Positions 16,688 to 18,271 of a DNA stretch of 18,271 nucleotides are shown here, one piece after another. This DNA is from Spirogloea muscicola (lineage: Eukaryota; Streptophyta; Zygnematophyceae; Spirogloeales; Spirogloeaceae), in NCBI GenBank assembly GCA_009602725.1, contig WELB01000163.1:297519-315789 (forward strand), written 5' to 3'. The stretch's first letter is position 1. The number at the start of each line of letters is the position of its first letter. Below the pieces are notes generated by a model. That model worked only from the letters and a program-made list of their open reading frames with translations, did no database searches and was not told the origin of the DNA. Made by a program: the position numbers and the translations under genes.

Positions 16688-17200
16688 TCAGTAGCTCCGG
16701 GTCAAGAATCGTGACTCCGGAGTTTGTAGCATCGAGGGAGAAGAGATACGATGTCTGGAGAGGGCGGTGGCTGTCAAATGCCAGCCCAAACGGATGAGAG
16801 GCTGTGCTTCTCTAGAGGACCTGCCCGTAAAGAGAATAGACAAGGTCAACGGGAAAAGCCCGAAGTACGCGAAACTACAGACCAGACCACAAGTGGCTAC
16901 TATGAATGACAACTCAGAGAAGAATGAGAAGCCCTTCCGAAGGAGGCGACGATTGTGATGGCCAGCCTTCAAGGAAAGGACACGAGAGAAGGTTGAGAGG
17001 AGTACGAGAGAGGGGATGGACAAGGTGTATATGAGCCAGGAAGCGCAACCACTCAGCATAGCGAGTGGCTACTTGGTAAAGCACCGAAGAAGAGGCTCTC
17101 ATCCATAGAAGCAGCTCTTCTTTGGTGGCGATGGCTGTGACATGCGAGATCGTAACATGATGGTTAAGGTCCGAAAAGGCCTGCAAGCGTCTCAATTACA
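16688..17200 (-). mobile_element. Degenerate LINE 3' ends in series
   Basis: The minus strand ends a frame SRFLTRSY-stop at 16690-16688, a weak match to the LINE tail L-L-T-R-G-Y. Hairpin-like pieces follow: GGTGGCTGTCAAATGCCAGC (16765-16784, then CCAAACGG), GAGGCGACGATTGTGATGGC then CAGCC (16944-16968), and GGTGGCGATGGCTGTGACATG (17124-17144). Each sits where a 3' UTR hairpin would, between a GGCG-rich and an AAGG-rich side. They are older and more decayed than the other clusters. Confidence 0.4.
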
Positions 17201-17249
17201 GCACCACAAGTGGCCACAATTGGAAAAAGAAAGCGAAGGCGGGCAGGCC

Positions 17250-17378
17250 GTGCTTTTGGCTGCTACTTCTGGGTTTCGTCGGGGTAACTCTTTTTGCGCC
17301 TTCCGGCCCTCTCAGACTTTCTCTCTTTGGGCTGGCCTCTCACAGCCACTGCTCTCAATCTGGAAGAGCTATTTCTTC
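17250..17378 (+). mobile_element. LINE 3' UTR fragment, copy L
   Basis: CCTCTCAGACTTTCTCTCTT runs into TGGGCTGGCCTCTCACAGCC at about 17328-17346 (hairpin GGCTG ... CAGCC), followed by ACTGCTCTCAATCTGGAAGAGC. Plus orientation. The next copy starts about 30 bases on. Confidence 0.5.
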
Positions 17379-17640
17379 CCCATTGGGAGCTCCACTTCCA
17401 TCATTCCAGCCGCAAGTTACTCCGACTTGCGGCTGCTGAGCCGGGGTTACCAAGCTTCCGTTCGCTGTAGTCTCTTGCAAGGCTGTATAGTTGTTACTGA
17501 GTGCTTCGTAGCTGCTTAGTTTGTTCTTGTGCTTGTTTTTCTTAGTGCTTCCCCTGGCCCCTTTTCGTACTTTGTTCATTCTTATTTGGGCTGGCTTTTC
17601 CCAGCCCCTATCCTCTATGGGCGAGCCCTTCTCTCTGTAT
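17378..17640 (+). mobile_element. LINE 3' end, copy M, stop codon lost
   Basis: CCCATTGGGAGCTCCACTTC precedes a coding end reading PAASYSDLRLLSRGY. TAC is followed by CAA rather than TGA, so the frame runs on 22 codons to TAG 17517-17519. The 3' UTR matches the complement of copy E (GCTTCCCCTGGCCCC, TTTTCGTACTTTGTTCATTC) and ends in a hairpin at 17588-17606 (GGGCTGG CTTTTC CAGCCC, the stem closing with CCAGCCC) and CTATGGGCGAGCCC. The 3' end faces that of copy N about 100 bases away. Confidence 0.7.
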
Positions 17641-17734
17641 AGTCTTGGCGCCTGTGGACCTTGTCTACTCTTTCTGCTGGCATTCTGTCTTTTCTTCTCA
17701 GGCCAGCAGCACAAAGGCATGCACAGAAGAAAGA

Positions 17735-17945
17735 AAGTGCTCGCCCATAGAGAAGAGGGGCTGGCAAAGCCAGCTCAAGAAGAATGGACAATGGAGATAG
17801 CTAGCCAGCTCCAGGCGGCGGCAGCGGAGTACTAAGCGAGACAAGCACAACAAGAAACAAAGCAGCTACGTATTACTCAGTAACCCCTGCTAAGCAGCCT
17901 CAGGTCGGGAAGCTAGGCTCTTGGAAGTGGGTACAGAAGGGCCCC
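17735..17945 (-). mobile_element. LINE 3' end, copy N
   Basis: Minus orientation. The frame near the end reads DLRLLSRGY with TGA at 17879-17877, and the stretch 17841-17906 is almost identical to copy E. The 3' UTR differs after that (CTCCGCTGCCGCCGCCTGG) and ends with TTGTCCATTCTTCTTGAGCT and a hairpin at 17758-17775 (GGGCTGGC AAA GCCAGCTC). It forms an inverted, tail-to-tail pair with copy M. Upstream coding sequence is replaced at about 17940 by GC-rich DNA. Confidence 0.68.
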
Positions 17946-18271
17946 GGGGCGGGGCCCGCCGAGGGGCTGTTGGGGGACAGGTGCCGCGCCGGGCACGGCA
18001 TTGTCCGCTTATCCGCCGTGTGGGGGCCGCTGCCACCCGGCGGCCGGACGACGCCGCTAGGCCCTGCCACGCGGCGTCGGGGGAGTGGCCCGCCGTCCTG
18101 GCCGATGGGGGCAGGGGGAGCGGGGTTTTCGCTTCCCTTCCGTTACCGCCGGGCACTACCTGACGGGGCTGGCGCGGGGTGCCCGCGGACGAGGGCACCG
18201 GTAAGGCACTGGGTAAAGGCCGGGGAGGGAGGGAGGGAGGAGGGGGTGCGGGCTGGGAGGGGCAACCCCCC
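17946..18271. other. GC-rich terminal block with G-quadruplex-prone run
   Basis: About 325 bases of very GC-rich sequence, open in frames on both strands for compositional reasons. It ends in GGGGAGGGAGGGAGGGAGG and then AGGGGG (18222-18246), which has at least four G-tracts of three or more separated by single A residues, a canonical G4 pattern. It could be upstream LINE sequence belonging to copy N, or unrelated DNA. I recognise no protein in it. Confidence 0.4.

Overview
The window looks like nuclear DNA of a eukaryotic green alga, possibly trebouxiophyte-like. This is an inference from plant-type proteins, GT-AG introns of about 90-315 bases, GC-rich gene 5' ends and candidate TGTAA polyadenylation signals. 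Nothing resembles a bacterial operon.

Three host genes sit in a core of about 2.9-13.1 kb. (1) On the minus strand at 2872-5662, with the N-terminus further upstream, is a violaxanthin de-epoxidase-related (VDR) chloroplast protein; seven phase-consistent exons could be placed. (2) On the plus strand at 8459-10995 is a plant-type HhH-GPD DNA glycosylase; six exons join into a clean 543-residue frame with a cyclin-binding-like RKLDF motif near its C-terminus. (3) On the minus strand, from 11409 to about 13060, is a conserved protein that I believe has land-plant relatives but cannot name. Its last four exons are secure and its 5' part is not. Genes 2 and 3 converge and their 3' UTRs may overlap. 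The 5.66-7.17 kb interval probably holds the VDR N-terminal exons and perhaps another promoter or gene, but I could not resolve it.

The rest (1-1650, 7.2-8.1, 13.2-15.8 and 16.7-17.95 kb) is mainly a graveyard of 5'-truncated non-LTR retrotransposon (LINE) 3' ends on both strands. Several keep the end of the ORF. That end has a Cys/His cluster, an R-x-x-H-D motif, an R-L-D...D segment like the restriction-like-endonuclease region of RLE-type LINEs, and a conserved tail ending S-D-L-x-L-L-[ST]-R-G-Y-stop. Nearly all fragments share a short 3' UTR hairpin (GGGCTGG...CCAGCCC) preceded by TTGTCYATTCTTTT; I count about 20 copies with compensated variation. Copies lie head-to-tail, fused to each other, or as converging tail-to-tail pairs. 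This suggests preferential insertion into, or template switching at, the element's own 3' end. A Ty1/copia reverse transcriptase relic lies at 15.93-16.38 kb, and the window ends in a GC-rich, G-quadruplex-prone block.
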